Source: Achromobacter agilis
GTDB lineage: Bacteria; Pseudomonadota; Gammaproteobacteria; Burkholderiales; Burkholderiaceae_B
NCBI RefSeq assembly: GCF_900496965.1
Contig: NZ_UFQB01000001.1
Location: forward strand, 1-64,000
Direction: 5' to 3'
Length of the DNA stretch: 64,000 nt
The notes below the pieces were generated by a model that searched no databases, was not told the origin of the DNA, and saw only the letters and a list, made by a program, of their open reading frames with translations. This document shows positions 42,950 to 51,670 of this stretch, piece by piece (within the stretch, counting starts at the first letter, position 1; each line of letters starts with the position of its first letter). A program made the translations under genes and the position numbers.

Positions 42950-43996
42950 CTATTGCGTGAATGCCACGCAGTCGTCCGGCTCGAAACACGCGTAGACGCG
43001 TGCGCCGGGCGCCGGCCGCGCCTGGCGCGCGCCGCCGTTGACGACCTGGCTGATCATTCGGTTGCCGCCCTCCAGCTGCACGCGCACCTCCAGGACCGAC
43101 CCCAGGTAGAGCGAGGACTCGACCACGCCAGCCAGCGCGTTCCCGCCCGAGGGTTGTTCGCGCAAGCACACCCGCTCCGGCCGCACGCCCACGTGCGTGG
43201 CGCCGGCGCCGCCCGGCGCCGCGATGCGCTGGCCGGCCTCGGTCTGGAAGACGTTGTCGGCGGCGCCTTGCCCCTTGAACACGTTCATCTTGCCCAGGAA
43301 GTCGGCCACGAACAGATTGGCCGGCCGCTCATACAGCGTGTCGGGCGCGCCGACCTGCTGCACGATGCCATCGTGCATGATGGCCATGCGGTCCGCGATC
43401 GCCAGCGCCTCTTCCTGATCGTGCGTGACGAAGATGGTGGTGAGCCCCAGGCGCTGCTGCAGGGAACGGATCTCTTCGCGCACCTCCACCCGCAGCTTGG
43501 CGTCCAGGTTGGACAGCGGCTCGTCGAGCAGGAAGACCTTGGGCTCGATGGCCAGCGCGCGCGCGATCGCGACGCGCTGCTGCTGTCCGCCGGACAGCTG
43601 GCGCGGATAGCGGTCGCGCAACTCGCTCATGCGCACCATGTCCAGCACGCGCCGGATCTTGCCGTCCCGGTCCGCCTTGGGAATCTTGTGCATTTCCAGG
43701 CCGAAGGCCACGTTCTCCGCCACCGTCATGTGCGGGAACAGCGCATAGCGCTGGAACACCATGCCCGTATCGCGCTTGTGCACGGGCAGGCGGGTCACGT
43801 CGGTTTCGCCGATGCGGATGCGCCCCGCCGTGGGCGCGATGAAACCGGCGATCATGCGCAGCGTGGTCGTCTTGCCGCAGCCGCTGGGGCCCAGGAAGGC
43901 GACCAGCTCTCCTTCCCCGATCTCCAGCGAGAAATCGGACACCGCCACCGCCGCGCCGAACTGCTTGCGGATGTTTTCGATCGAGACCTTCGCCAT
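42950..43996 (-). CDS. ABC transporter ATP-binding protein (PotA-like)
   Basis: A 348-residue ATPase with Walker A GPSGCGKTT (about 36-44), signature LSGGQQQRVAIARAL, Walker B VFLLDEPLSNLD and H-loop VTHDQEEAL. The C-terminal part (about 240-348) is a TOBE regulatory domain. It couples ATP use to the two permeases on either side. Spacing of 3-8 bases to both neighbours shows operon structure. Confidence 0.93.
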   Translation of the reverse strand: MAKVSIENIRKQFGAAVAVSDFSLEIGEGELVAFLGPSGCGKTTTLRMIAGFIAPTAGRIRIGETDVTRLPVHKRDTGMVFQRYALFPHMTVAENVAFGLEMHKIPKADRDGKIRRVLDMVRMSELRDRYPRQLSGGQQQRVAIARALAIEPKVFLLDEPLSNLDAKLRVEVREEIRSLQQRLGLTTIFVTHDQEEALAIADRMAIMHDGIVQQVGAPDTLYERPANLFVADFLGKMNVFKGQGAADNVFQTEAGQRIAAPGGAGATHVGVRPERVCLREQPSGGNALAGVVESSLYLGSVLEVRVQLEGGNRMISQVVNGGARQARPAPGARVYACFEPDDCVAFTQ

Positions 43997-43999
43997 CTT

Positions 44000-44863
44000 C
44001 TACACCACCTGACTGAGTTTCACATAGCGGTCGGTCACAAGCATGATGATGCCCAACAGCAGAATTTGCACCGAGGCCACCGCGGCGATGGTCGGATCCA
44101 GGTTGAATTCCAGGTACTGCATGATCGCAATGGGCAGCGTGGTGCGGCCGGGCCCGACCAGCGACAGCGACAATTCGAGGTTCTCGAAAGACACGACGAA
44201 GCTGAACAGCGCGGCGGCCACGATGGACGGGCGCAGCATGGGCAGCGTGACGCGCATGAACGCGACCGGTGCGCTCGCGCCCAGGTTGCGCGCCGCCTCC
44301 TCGATGGACCCGTCCAGGCCCGCCATGCCGGCGGTGACCAGCCTGACCGTCCAGGGAATGGTCAGGCACACGTGGGCGATCACCAGCCCGCCGAACGTGC
44401 CGATGATGTCCTGATCCAGCGCCTCTTCGGCGCGCAGATAGAACAGATAAATGCCCACGCCCGCCACGATGCCCGGGATCAGCAACGGCGACAGCAGCAG
44501 CGTATTGATGCCCTTGCTGCCCCTGAAGCGGTAGCGCGCGATGCCCACGGCCGCCAGCACGCCCATGGCCACGCCGATGAAGGCCGCCACCAGCGACACC
44601 TGCAGGCTGAACAGGAAGCCATTGGCGAACGCGGGGTTGTCCCAGGCCTTCACGTACCAGGAAAGCGTATAGCCGGACGGGGGGAAATAGAGGATGGCGT
44701 CCTTGAAGAAGCTCAGCCAGACCACCAGCACGATGGGGCAAAGCATGAACGCGTACATGAGGACCACGAAGACGCGATGCAGCCACGTTGCCCACGGGAT
44801 CATCCGCAGGGGCTGCTCCCGGGTGGCCGTGACGGCCGAGGTCAAAGGAGGCGCGTTATGCAA
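44000..44863 (-). CDS. ABC transporter permease (PotC-like)
   Basis: A 287-residue inner-membrane permease with about six helices and the EAA loop EEAARNLGASAPVAFMRVTLP. It is the first gene of the operon permease-ATPase-permease-amidohydrolase-amidohydrolase-COG0523-receptor. A possible promoter lies about 80-110 bases upstream. Two heterologous permeases form the channel in this PotBC-type system. Confidence 0.92.
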   Translation of the reverse strand: MHNAPPLTSAVTATREQPLRMIPWATWLHRVFVVLMYAFMLCPIVLVVWLSFFKDAILYFPPSGYTLSWYVKAWDNPAFANGFLFSLQVSLVAAFIGVAMGVLAAVGIARYRFRGSKGINTLLLSPLLIPGIVAGVGIYLFYLRAEEALDQDIIGTFGGLVIAHVCLTIPWTVRLVTAGMAGLDGSIEEAARNLGASAPVAFMRVTLPMLRPSIVAAALFSFVVSFENLELSLSLVGPGRTTLPIAIMQYLEFNLDPTIAAVASVQILLLGIIMLVTDRYVKLSQVV

Positions 44864-44942
44864 ATCCAGGTTCCTTGTCAGCTGAGGCCGGCCAGGCTTG
44901 AAATTCCCCTGAGGACTCTGCGGCCTCTGCGGTTAACCAGAG

Positions 44943-44970
44943 CATATAGACCGGTTGCTGCGCGGCTCAA
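44943..44970 (-). promoter_or_regulatory. Possible promoter of the Pot-type transporter operon
   Basis: On the minus strand TTGAGC (44970-44965) and TATATG (44948-44943) are spaced by 16 bases. Each matches the sigma-70 consensus at four positions. It is a modest match, supported by being in the right place before the first operon gene. Confidence 0.4.
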
Positions 44971-45035
44971 CTAGGGATAACCCATCACTAGGAAAATCCC
45001 GCACGCGCCCTGGAATGCGCGCACGGCAAGGTGCA

Positions 45036-45064
45036 ACCTGCTGCAGCGCAATGCGGCAGCAGGT
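45036..45064 (-). terminator. Hairpin after the DUF2817 gene
   Basis: ACCTGCTGC (45036-45044) pairs with GCAGCAGGT (45056-45064). It is flanked by a direct repeat AGGTGCAACC (45030-45038 region and 45061-45070). It begins about 22 bases after the DUF2817 stop. No T run follows, so it may be only an RNA stabiliser. Confidence 0.4.
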
Positions 45065-45086
45065 GCAACCCGGGATACAACGCGGC

Positions 45087-46175
45087 TTACGCTTCGAGCC
45101 CGCACAGGGCCTGCAGCACCGCGACGCGGCTCTGGCCCAGCACCATGCCTTGCCAGTCCTCCTGGCCGCAATAGAACGCATCGAGCGTGGCCTGCAGGAT
45201 TTCGCGGCGCAGCACGCCGTTCGCTTCGGGATGGGCGCGCAGCCAGTTGCGGCCGCGCAGCGCGTGGACCACGTCTTCCCAGGGCAAGGTGCCGAACTCC
45301 AGCGCCATCAGGGTGGGTTCGGAATCGGGGCAGGCCTGGTAGATCAGGCCGGCCAGATGGCCAGTGATGTCCACCGAGGCGGAACTCCCCTGGTATGGCA
45401 CGGCGATATCGCTGCCCCACCAGCGGCGCGCCCGCGCCACTTCGGCCTCGTCGCGGCGGCCCGCGTATATCTTCTCGCCGTGGCCGCGCGGGCCCAGGCC
45501 GGTATGCACGTCGATCCAGCCGATGCGGGCATGGCGGCTGGCGTGGGCCTGCAGGATACTGCGCAGATTCACGAGCGAAGCCGCCGGCCAGTCGCCGCCA
45601 TAGAACAGGCCGTCGGGATGCGTGTACTGCCCGCGCGAAACGGCCTGGGTCACCGCCGGCCGGCCATGCTGCTCGATATGGCGGGCGAGGTCCTGCCGGT
45701 TCTGTTCCGTCGGCGGCCATTCCTGGGGCAACAGCAGCCCGTGGACCGGCCCATAGCCGGGATTCTCCGGTAGCGGGCGGCCGTCGAACGGCTGCGCATT
45801 GCGATTCAGGTCCACATTGCCTTCGTCCGTGCGCGCGACCCACGAAAAACCATAGGGATTCACGGCGTGCACCAGCAACAGGGCCACGCCGGCGCGGCGC
45901 GCCCGCTCCAGCATCGGAGCGTCATCCAGCAGCGCCAGCTGGCAGCCTGAGCCGCAAAAGCCTTCGACGCCATGCGTGGCCGACGTCATGATCAGCAGGC
46001 GCTCGGCGTTCGCGTCGCCGATCAAGGCCACGTCGGTCGCCAGCGACTCGCCTTCGCTGCCCGCGGGCGCGATGGCATAGGACTGGACGTGCGCGGCCAC
46101 CGGCGCCGCCGCCGACAGGAAACGGTCGCGTGCCTGTGCGTAGCTGGAGGAGAAATAGCGGGTCGTGGATTGCAT
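45087..46175 (-). CDS. DUF2817 family M14-like metallopeptidase
   Basis: A 362-residue protein of the DUF2817 group related to zinc carboxypeptidases. The zinc motif HGVE (His68, Glu71, in SATHGVEGFCGSG) is visible and a later His in WIDVHTGLGP is the probable third ligand. There is no signal peptide, so it is cytoplasmic. ATG 46175 is chosen because GAGG precedes it and because it begins 1 base after the MFS stop. It may process what the MHS transporter imports. The natural substrate is unknown. Confidence 0.85.
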   Translation of the reverse strand: MQSTTRYFSSSYAQARDRFLSAAAPVAAHVQSYAIAPAGSEGESLATDVALIGDANAERLLIMTSATHGVEGFCGSGCQLALLDDAPMLERARRAGVALLLVHAVNPYGFSWVARTDEGNVDLNRNAQPFDGRPLPENPGYGPVHGLLLPQEWPPTEQNRQDLARHIEQHGRPAVTQAVSRGQYTHPDGLFYGGDWPAASLVNLRSILQAHASRHARIGWIDVHTGLGPRGHGEKIYAGRRDEAEVARARRWWGSDIAVPYQGSSASVDITGHLAGLIYQACPDSEPTLMALEFGTLPWEDVVHALRGRNWLRAHPEANGVLRREILQATLDAFYCGQEDWQGMVLGQSRVAVLQALCGLEA

Positions 46176-46176
46176 C

Positions 46177-47514
46177 TTATGCCTCGCGAGTATCGATTTC
46201 ATGGCCGGTGCGGTCCCGGATCCAGAACAGCACCACGGTGGAAAGCGTCACGGTCACCATCAAGTACCAGGCCGGCGCCATCGGATTTCCGGTGACGTGC
46301 AGCAGCCAGGTCACGAAGAATTGCGCAAAGCCGCCGAAAACGGAAATGCCCAATCCATAGACTACCGACATGCCGGTCGTGCGCACCGCCTTCGGGAACA
46401 GTTCCGGCAGCATCGTGATCACCGGCGCGGTCTGCAGGGCCAGCAGCACCGCCAGCAAGGCGATCACCGTCATCAGCCGCCCGGTGCTGGGCGCGGACAC
46501 CAGCCACTGGAAGCACGGCAGCAGGGCGAACACCGTGGCCGCGCGCGACCAGAAGATCACCTTCTTGCGCCCGGCCCGGTCGGCCAGCATGCCGACGAAG
46601 GGCGCAAGCAGGAAGCCGATGGCGCCCAGCACGACGCTGGCGAACAGCGTGGACGTGGCGGGCAGGCCCAGCTCCTTGTTGGCGTAGGCCGGCATATAGA
46701 AGCCGATGATCTGCGCGCACACCATGCCGCCGATCGCCAGCAGAATGCCTTTGACCACCAGCGCCTTGTGTTCGGCGAACACTCGGCGCAGGGGCTGGTG
46801 GCCCGCGCCCGTCCCGGGTTGCGCCGCCGCGGCGCGCGGCGGCGGCTCGAGCGTTTCTTCGAGGTTGCGCCGGATGTAGGCGCCCACCGGCACGGTCAGG
46901 ATGCCGATGACGAACGGCACGCGCCAGCCCCAGGCCTGCATCTGCTCCTTGCTCAGAGCGGCCGTGAGCAGCGCCACGGTCAGCGCGCCCAGCATCACGC
47001 CCAGCGACTGGCTGCCGAACTGCCAGCTGGAATAGAAACCGCGCTTCTCCGGCGGCGCATGCTCCACCAGCAAGGTCGTCGATGCGCCCACCTCCCCGCC
47101 CGCCGCGAAGCCCTGGATCAGCCGCGCCAACACCATCAGCACCGGCCCCGCCACGCCCATCTGCGCATAGGTCGGCGCGGCGGCGATCAGCGCGCACCCC
47201 AGGCCCATCAGCCACAAGGTCAGCGTCATGGCCGCGCGCCGCCCATGGCGGTCGGCGTAGGACCCGATCAGCATGCCACCCACCGGGCGCATCAGGAAGC
47301 CCACGCCAAAGGTGGCGGTGGTCAGCAGCAGCTGCCCATAGCTCGATGCCGCCGGAAAGAAGAGCGGCCCGATGACCAGCATCAGGAACGTGAAGACGGT
47401 GAAGTCGAAGAACTCCAGCGCGTTGCCGATCGTGGTGCCTGCGATGACCCGCCGGCGCATCGCCGGCGTATGGAGATCCTGCCGGCCCGGCGCGGCGGCG
47501 ATAGCGATAGACAT
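46177..47514 (-). CDS. MFS transporter, metabolite:H+ symporter (MHS) type
   Basis: A 445-residue symporter with twelve helices, starting at ATG 47514 preceded by AAGGGG. It has the MHS N-terminal pattern (RRVIAGTTIGNALEFFDFTVF) and the loop-2 motif GSYADRHGRRAAM. MHS members import organic acids, betaines or amino-acid derivatives with protons. It is followed directly by the DUF2817 peptidase and is divergent from a LysR gene. The substrate is unknown. Confidence 0.9.
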   Translation of the reverse strand: MSIAIAAAPGRQDLHTPAMRRRVIAGTTIGNALEFFDFTVFTFLMLVIGPLFFPAASSYGQLLLTTATFGVGFLMRPVGGMLIGSYADRHGRRAAMTLTLWLMGLGCALIAAAPTYAQMGVAGPVLMVLARLIQGFAAGGEVGASTTLLVEHAPPEKRGFYSSWQFGSQSLGVMLGALTVALLTAALSKEQMQAWGWRVPFVIGILTVPVGAYIRRNLEETLEPPPRAAAAQPGTGAGHQPLRRVFAEHKALVVKGILLAIGGMVCAQIIGFYMPAYANKELGLPATSTLFASVVLGAIGFLLAPFVGMLADRAGRKKVIFWSRAATVFALLPCFQWLVSAPSTGRLMTVIALLAVLLALQTAPVITMLPELFPKAVRTTGMSVVYGLGISVFGGFAQFFVTWLLHVTGNPMAPAWYLMVTVTLSTVVLFWIRDRTGHEIDTREA

Positions 47515-47692
47515 TTTTTCCCCTTGATGTCCGTGTCGGTGGCGGCCGGCCCGTGAACCCGGATGCTGCGCCTGCCCCGTGAGCACGAATATACGGATGG
47601 CACACGATAAGGAAAAGACAGTATTTTTGTTCCAGTGAGTACTTTTTCTTATATGCTGACGCTGGTCGATTCCTGGATCCGGACCGCAGCCC

Positions 47693-48598
47693 ATGAACCT
47701 GCGCCAACTACGCGCATTCGTACTGATTGCCGAGCACCGCAGCATCCGCGCCGCGGCGCGCGCGCTGTTCGTCACCCAGCCTGCCGCCACGCGCAGCCTG
47801 CGCGAACTGGAGCAGAGCGTGGGCGCCGAACTGGTGCGGCGCAGCGCGCGGGGCGTGGAGCTGACCGCCTATGGCGAAGCGCTGTACAAGCGCGCCGTGC
47901 AGATCCTGCAGGAAACGCGCAAGGCGCAAGAGGAAATCGGCCAGATGCGCGACGGCGAAGGCGGCACGCTGAACCTGGCGTTCAGCTCGGCCGCGCTGAC
48001 GGTGCTGCCCGCCGCGCTGGCCGCCTTCCGTGCGCGCATGCCGCGCGTGGCCGTTGCCTTCAACGAGGTAGCGCCGCCCTACAGCCACGAACAGCTGGAA
48101 TCGGGCCGCTACGATTTCCTGGTGCAAACCGAGTACGACGGCGACATCGACGACGGCTTCGCCCGGACCCCGCTGTTCACGCTGCCGCTGGCGGTAGGCG
48201 CGCGCACCGGCCACCCGCTGCGCCGCGCCCGCAGCCTGGCCGAACTGCACGACGCCCTGTGGCTGCTCCCCGGCAATATCCAGGCGCCGGCCAACCTGCT
48301 GCGGCTGGCGTTCGCGGCCCACAAACTGCCCCCGCCCCGCGACGTGATTCCTTGCCAATCGATCGCGGTGGCGCTGGCCATCATCGCCGAAAGCGATGCC
48401 CTGGGGATTTTCGTGCGCAATCTGTTCGACCACAGCCTGCTGCCGCGCGGCCTTCGCATGCTGCCCCTGGCGCACGAGCTGCCGGCCGCCCGCGTATCCA
48501 TCCTGACCCGCGCCGATTCGCCGCCCACGCCGGCTGCGCAGTGCTTCATCGATTGCCTGCTGGAGGCGCTCGCGGCGCCTGCGCGCGCGCAGGCCTGA
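47693..48598 (+). CDS. LysR family transcriptional regulator
   Basis: A 301-residue regulator with a textbook N-terminal helix-turn-helix (MNLRQLRAFVLIAEHRSI; ALFVTQPAATRSLRELEQSVG) and an effector domain (about 90-300). It is divergent from the MHS transporter and DUF2817 genes, its likely targets. The 178-base intergenic region is AT-rich near 47581-47660 (ATATACGG, CAGTATTTTTG, TTATATG), consistent with overlapping divergent promoters. Confidence 0.92.
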   Translation: MNLRQLRAFVLIAEHRSIRAAARALFVTQPAATRSLRELEQSVGAELVRRSARGVELTAYGEALYKRAVQILQETRKAQEEIGQMRDGEGGTLNLAFSSAALTVLPAALAAFRARMPRVAVAFNEVAPPYSHEQLESGRYDFLVQTEYDGDIDDGFARTPLFTLPLAVGARTGHPLRRARSLAELHDALWLLPGNIQAPANLLRLAFAAHKLPPPRDVIPCQSIAVALAIIAESDALGIFVRNLFDHSLLPRGLRMLPLAHELPAARVSILTRADSPPTPAAQCFIDCLLEALAAPARAQA

Positions 48599-48712
48599 GC
48601 CCAGGCGGATTGGCGCCGCGGCGCGGCCAGGCACCCAGTACCGGTTATCATCGACGCTGCCCGTGCCAACGGCCCGCAATGCGCCGGCCGGCCTTTCCTG
48701 CTCTTCTCATCC

Positions 48713-49420
48713 ATGGCGTTTCCCCGACTTCCCTCCCCGCCCACGCTGACCGATACCGTTGCCAAACGGCTGCGCGCCGAAATCGATGAAGGCCGCGTGC
48801 TGCCCGGCGCGAAGCTGCCGACCGAAACCGCGTTGGCAGAGCAGTTCGGCGTCAGCCGCACCGTGATCCGCGAAGCCGTCTCCCGGCTGCGCCAGGACGG
48901 CGTGGTAGAGGCCCGGCAAGGCAGCGGCGTATACGTCACCGGTTCTACGGGCAACCGCGCCCTGCGCATCGACGCGGCCGAGCTGTCCTCGCTGGACGCC
49001 GTCCTGCACATCGTGGATCTGCGCCGCGCGCTGGAAACCGAAATCGCCGCCCAGGCCGCCTCGGTGCGCAAGAAGCAGGACATGGCCGACATCGACGCGG
49101 CCCTGGCCGCCATTTCGCAGGCGGTCGACAACGGCGGGGACGGCGTAAAAGAAGACGTGGACTTTCACCGCAGCATCGCGCGCGCCACCGGCAACCCCTA
49201 TTTCATGACGACGCTGGCGTTCGTCAGCCAGTTCATGGAAGCGGCCACGCGCGTGACGCGCGGCAACGAGGCGCGCCACGCGAGCCTGATGCGCGACGTA
49301 CTGCAGGAACACGCCGCGATCGTCGAAGCCATCCGCAAGAAGGACGTGGACGGCGCGCGCGAAGCCGCCCGCATCCACATGGTGAACGCGGCCAAGCGGC
49401 TGAAACAGGCACACCGGTAG
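48713..49420 (+). CDS. GntR family regulator, FadR/FCD type
   Basis: A 235-residue regulator with a winged-helix domain (about 12-80: LPGAKLPTETALAEQFGVSR; REAVSRLRQDGVVEARQGSG) and an FCD domain (about 95-225). It is convergent with the otnK end of the acid-sugar operon and is the likely local repressor sensing a tetronate or related acid. A matching dyad is upstream of otnC at 55562. Confidence 0.92.
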   Translation: MAFPRLPSPPTLTDTVAKRLRAEIDEGRVLPGAKLPTETALAEQFGVSRTVIREAVSRLRQDGVVEARQGSGVYVTGSTGNRALRIDAAELSSLDAVLHIVDLRRALETEIAAQAASVRKKQDMADIDAALAAISQAVDNGGDGVKEDVDFHRSIARATGNPYFMTTLAFVSQFMEAATRVTRGNEARHASLMRDVLQEHAAIVEAIRKKDVDGAREAARIHMVNAAKRLKQAHR

Positions 49421-49460
49421 CGGCCGGGGCTTGCCCCCGGAGGCTACCTGTTCGCGCGGG

Positions 49461-50720
49461 TCAATCCCGGCGGAACGCCTTGGTGAAGAAATCCCGGGTC
49501 CCGAAATTGCCCGACTTCAGCGCGATGCTGACATCGCCCTGCGCGGCCGGCGCGTAGCCGGCGCACCAGGGCACGCCCGGATCGATCTGCTCGCCGATGG
49601 CGATCTGCTCCAGGCCCAGCGCCTGCACGACCGCGCCCGAGGTCTCGCCGCCCGCCACGATCAGCTGGCGCACGCCGCGCTCGACCAGGCCGGTCGAAAT
49701 GCGCGCGATGGCGGCTTCGATCAGCGATCCCGCGCGCTCGACGCCCAGCGCGCCCTGGGCCTGCTTCACCTGATCGGGCTGCGCGGTGGAATAGATCAGC
49801 ACCGGGCCATCCTGCAAACGCGGCTCGGCCCAGGCCAGCGCCTGGCCCACGACGTCCTCCCCGGCCGCCAGCCGCAACGGATCCAGCGCCAGGGCCGGCC
49901 GCCCGCTTTCGATGAAGGCCGCCACCTGCCCATTGGTAGCCGTGGAACAGCTGCCCGCCACCACGGCCTGCAGGCCGGGCACGAGCGCCGATTCCGTCTT
50001 GCCGGCGGGCGACAGGCCCCAGTTGGCCGGCAGGCCGATCGCGACGCCGGAGCCCGCCGTCACCAGGGGCATGCCGCGCAAGGCCGGCCCCAAGGCCAGC
50101 AGGTCCTCGTTGGACACCGCATCCACGATGGCGATCTCGATGCCCTGCGACGCCAGTTCGGCGATACGGGCGCGAATGACCTCGCTGCCGCGCGCGACGA
50201 CACTGTAATCGATCAGGCCCACCTTGCGCGACGTCTGTGCGGACAGCACGCGGACCAGATTGGGATCGGCCATCGGCGTCAGCGGATGATGCTGCATACC
50301 CGATTCGTTCAGCAGCACGTCGCCCGCGAACAGATAGCCTTTGAACACCGTACGCTTGTTGTCCGGAAACGCCGGCGTGGCGATGGTGAAATCCGTACCC
50401 AGCCGCGACATGAGCGCATCGGTAACAGGCCCGATATTGCCTTGTGGCGTGCTGTCGAAAGTAGAGCAGTACTTGAAGTAGATCTGTTCGGCGCCCTGCG
50501 CCTGCAGCCAGTCCAGCGCCGCCAGCGACTGCGCAACGGCTTCATCCGCGGGCAGGGTGCGGGTTTTCAATGCCACGACCACCGCGTCCGCGTCGCCGCG
50601 CAGCGGCGTCCCGGGAACGCCGATCGTCTGCACCGCGCGCATGCCGGCGCGCACCAGATTGTTGGCCAGGTCGGTGGCGCCCGTGAAATCGTCGGCGATA
50701 CAGCCCAGTTTGATGGTCAT
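49461..50720 (-). CDS. otnK: 3-oxo-tetronate kinase OtnK (DUF1537)
   Basis: A 419-residue four-carbon acid-sugar kinase. The DUF1537 N-terminal substrate domain (MTIKLGCIADDFTGATDLAN, KYCSTFDSTPQGNIGP) and C-terminal nucleotide-binding domain (VAGGETSGAVVQALGLEQI) are complete. It should phosphorylate 3-oxo-tetronate at O-4. It overlaps ltnD by 4 bases. Family members act on L-threonate- and D-erythronate-derived intermediates, and the neighbouring genes match that pathway exactly. Confidence 0.93.
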   Translation of the reverse strand: MTIKLGCIADDFTGATDLANNLVRAGMRAVQTIGVPGTPLRGDADAVVVALKTRTLPADEAVAQSLAALDWLQAQGAEQIYFKYCSTFDSTPQGNIGPVTDALMSRLGTDFTIATPAFPDNKRTVFKGYLFAGDVLLNESGMQHHPLTPMADPNLVRVLSAQTSRKVGLIDYSVVARGSEVIRARIAELASQGIEIAIVDAVSNEDLLALGPALRGMPLVTAGSGVAIGLPANWGLSPAGKTESALVPGLQAVVAGSCSTATNGQVAAFIESGRPALALDPLRLAAGEDVVGQALAWAEPRLQDGPVLIYSTAQPDQVKQAQGALGVERAGSLIEAAIARISTGLVERGVRQLIVAGGETSGAVVQALGLEQIAIGEQIDPGVPWCAGYAPAAQGDVSIALKSGNFGTRDFFTKAFRRD

Positions 50721-51625
50721 TTCGGCTCCGGCAGGGAAATCCCCGGAAAAATCTTGATCACGGCGCTGTCGTCCTCGCGGCCATGTCCGGCTGTGGACGC
50801 CTGCATGAACATCTGGTGCGCGGTGGACGCCAGCGGCAAGGGGAACTTGGTATGGCGGGCGGTATCCAGCACCAGGCCCAGGTCCTTCACGAAGATATCG
50901 ACCGCCGAAAGCGGCGTGTAGTCGCCCGCCAGGACGTGGGCCATGCGGTTCTCGAACATCCAGCTATTGCCCGCGCTGTGCGTGATCACCTCGTACAGCG
51001 CATCGGCGTTCACGCCTTCGCGCAGGCCCAGCGCCATGGCTTCCGCGGCGGCCGCAATATGCACGCCGGCCAGCAGCTGGTTGATGATTTTGACCTTGCT
51101 GCCCGCCCCGGCCCGGTCGCCCAGGCGGTAGACCTTGCCGGCCATCGATTCCAGCACGCCGCCGCAGGCCTCGTAGGCCGCCGGACGGCCGGCGGTCATC
51201 ATGGTCATGTGGCCGGAGGCGGCCTTGGCCGCGCCGCCGGAAATGGGCGCGTCCACATAGAGAATGCCCTGCTCGGCCAGGCGCGCTTCCAGCGCGATCG
51301 ACCAGTTGGGATCCACGGTGGAACACATCACGAACACTGCGCCCGGGCGCAAGGCCGCGGCGATACCGCCCTCGCCGTACAGCACCGCCTCGGTCTGGTC
51401 TGCGTTGACGACCACGCTGACCACGATGTCGCAGGCGGCCGCCATGTCGGCCAGCGCGGCGCACGCCACCCCGCCCTCGGCCGAGAAAGCGGCGGCGACG
51501 CCGGGCCTGATGTCGTAGGCATGCACCTCGTGGCCTGCGCGGCGCAGGCTTTGGGCGATGCCGGCGCCCATGGCGCCCAGGCCGATGACGCCGACGCGGC
51601 GCGGGGAAGTTTGCGGATTGCTCAT
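50717..51625 (-). CDS. ltnD: L-threonate dehydrogenase LtnD
   Basis: A 302-residue beta-hydroxyacid dehydrogenase from ATG 51625. The NAD motif GVIGLGAMGAGIAQSL (about 12-27), substrate region APISGGAAKAASGHMT and catalytic Lys in GAGSKVKIINQLLAG are present. In this operon it should oxidise L-threonate to 2-oxo-tetronate. It overlaps otnK by 4 bases (ATGA). The specificity is inferred from the full otn gene set. Confidence 0.9.
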   Translation of the reverse strand: MSNPQTSPRRVGVIGLGAMGAGIAQSLRRAGHEVHAYDIRPGVAAAFSAEGGVACAALADMAAACDIVVSVVVNADQTEAVLYGEGGIAAALRPGAVFVMCSTVDPNWSIALEARLAEQGILYVDAPISGGAAKAASGHMTMMTAGRPAAYEACGGVLESMAGKVYRLGDRAGAGSKVKIINQLLAGVHIAAAAEAMALGLREGVNADALYEVITHSAGNSWMFENRMAHVLAGDYTPLSAVDIFVKDLGLVLDTARHTKFPLPLASTAHQMFMQASTAGHGREDDSAVIKIFPGISLPEPK

Positions 51626-51670
51626 GGTTTCATCGTCCAAAATTCGAGGGCGGGGCAGCCAGCGGCGCGT

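Noticed and set aside
42942-43169. N-terminal extension of the permease to 43169
   Set aside because: The extension lies entirely within the ATPase gene in another frame; the normal permease N-terminus starts at 42941.
49424-49440. Terminator CCGGGG/CCCCGG between the FCD regulator and otnK
   Set aside because: The stem is only 6 bp with no T run; it is too weak to call.
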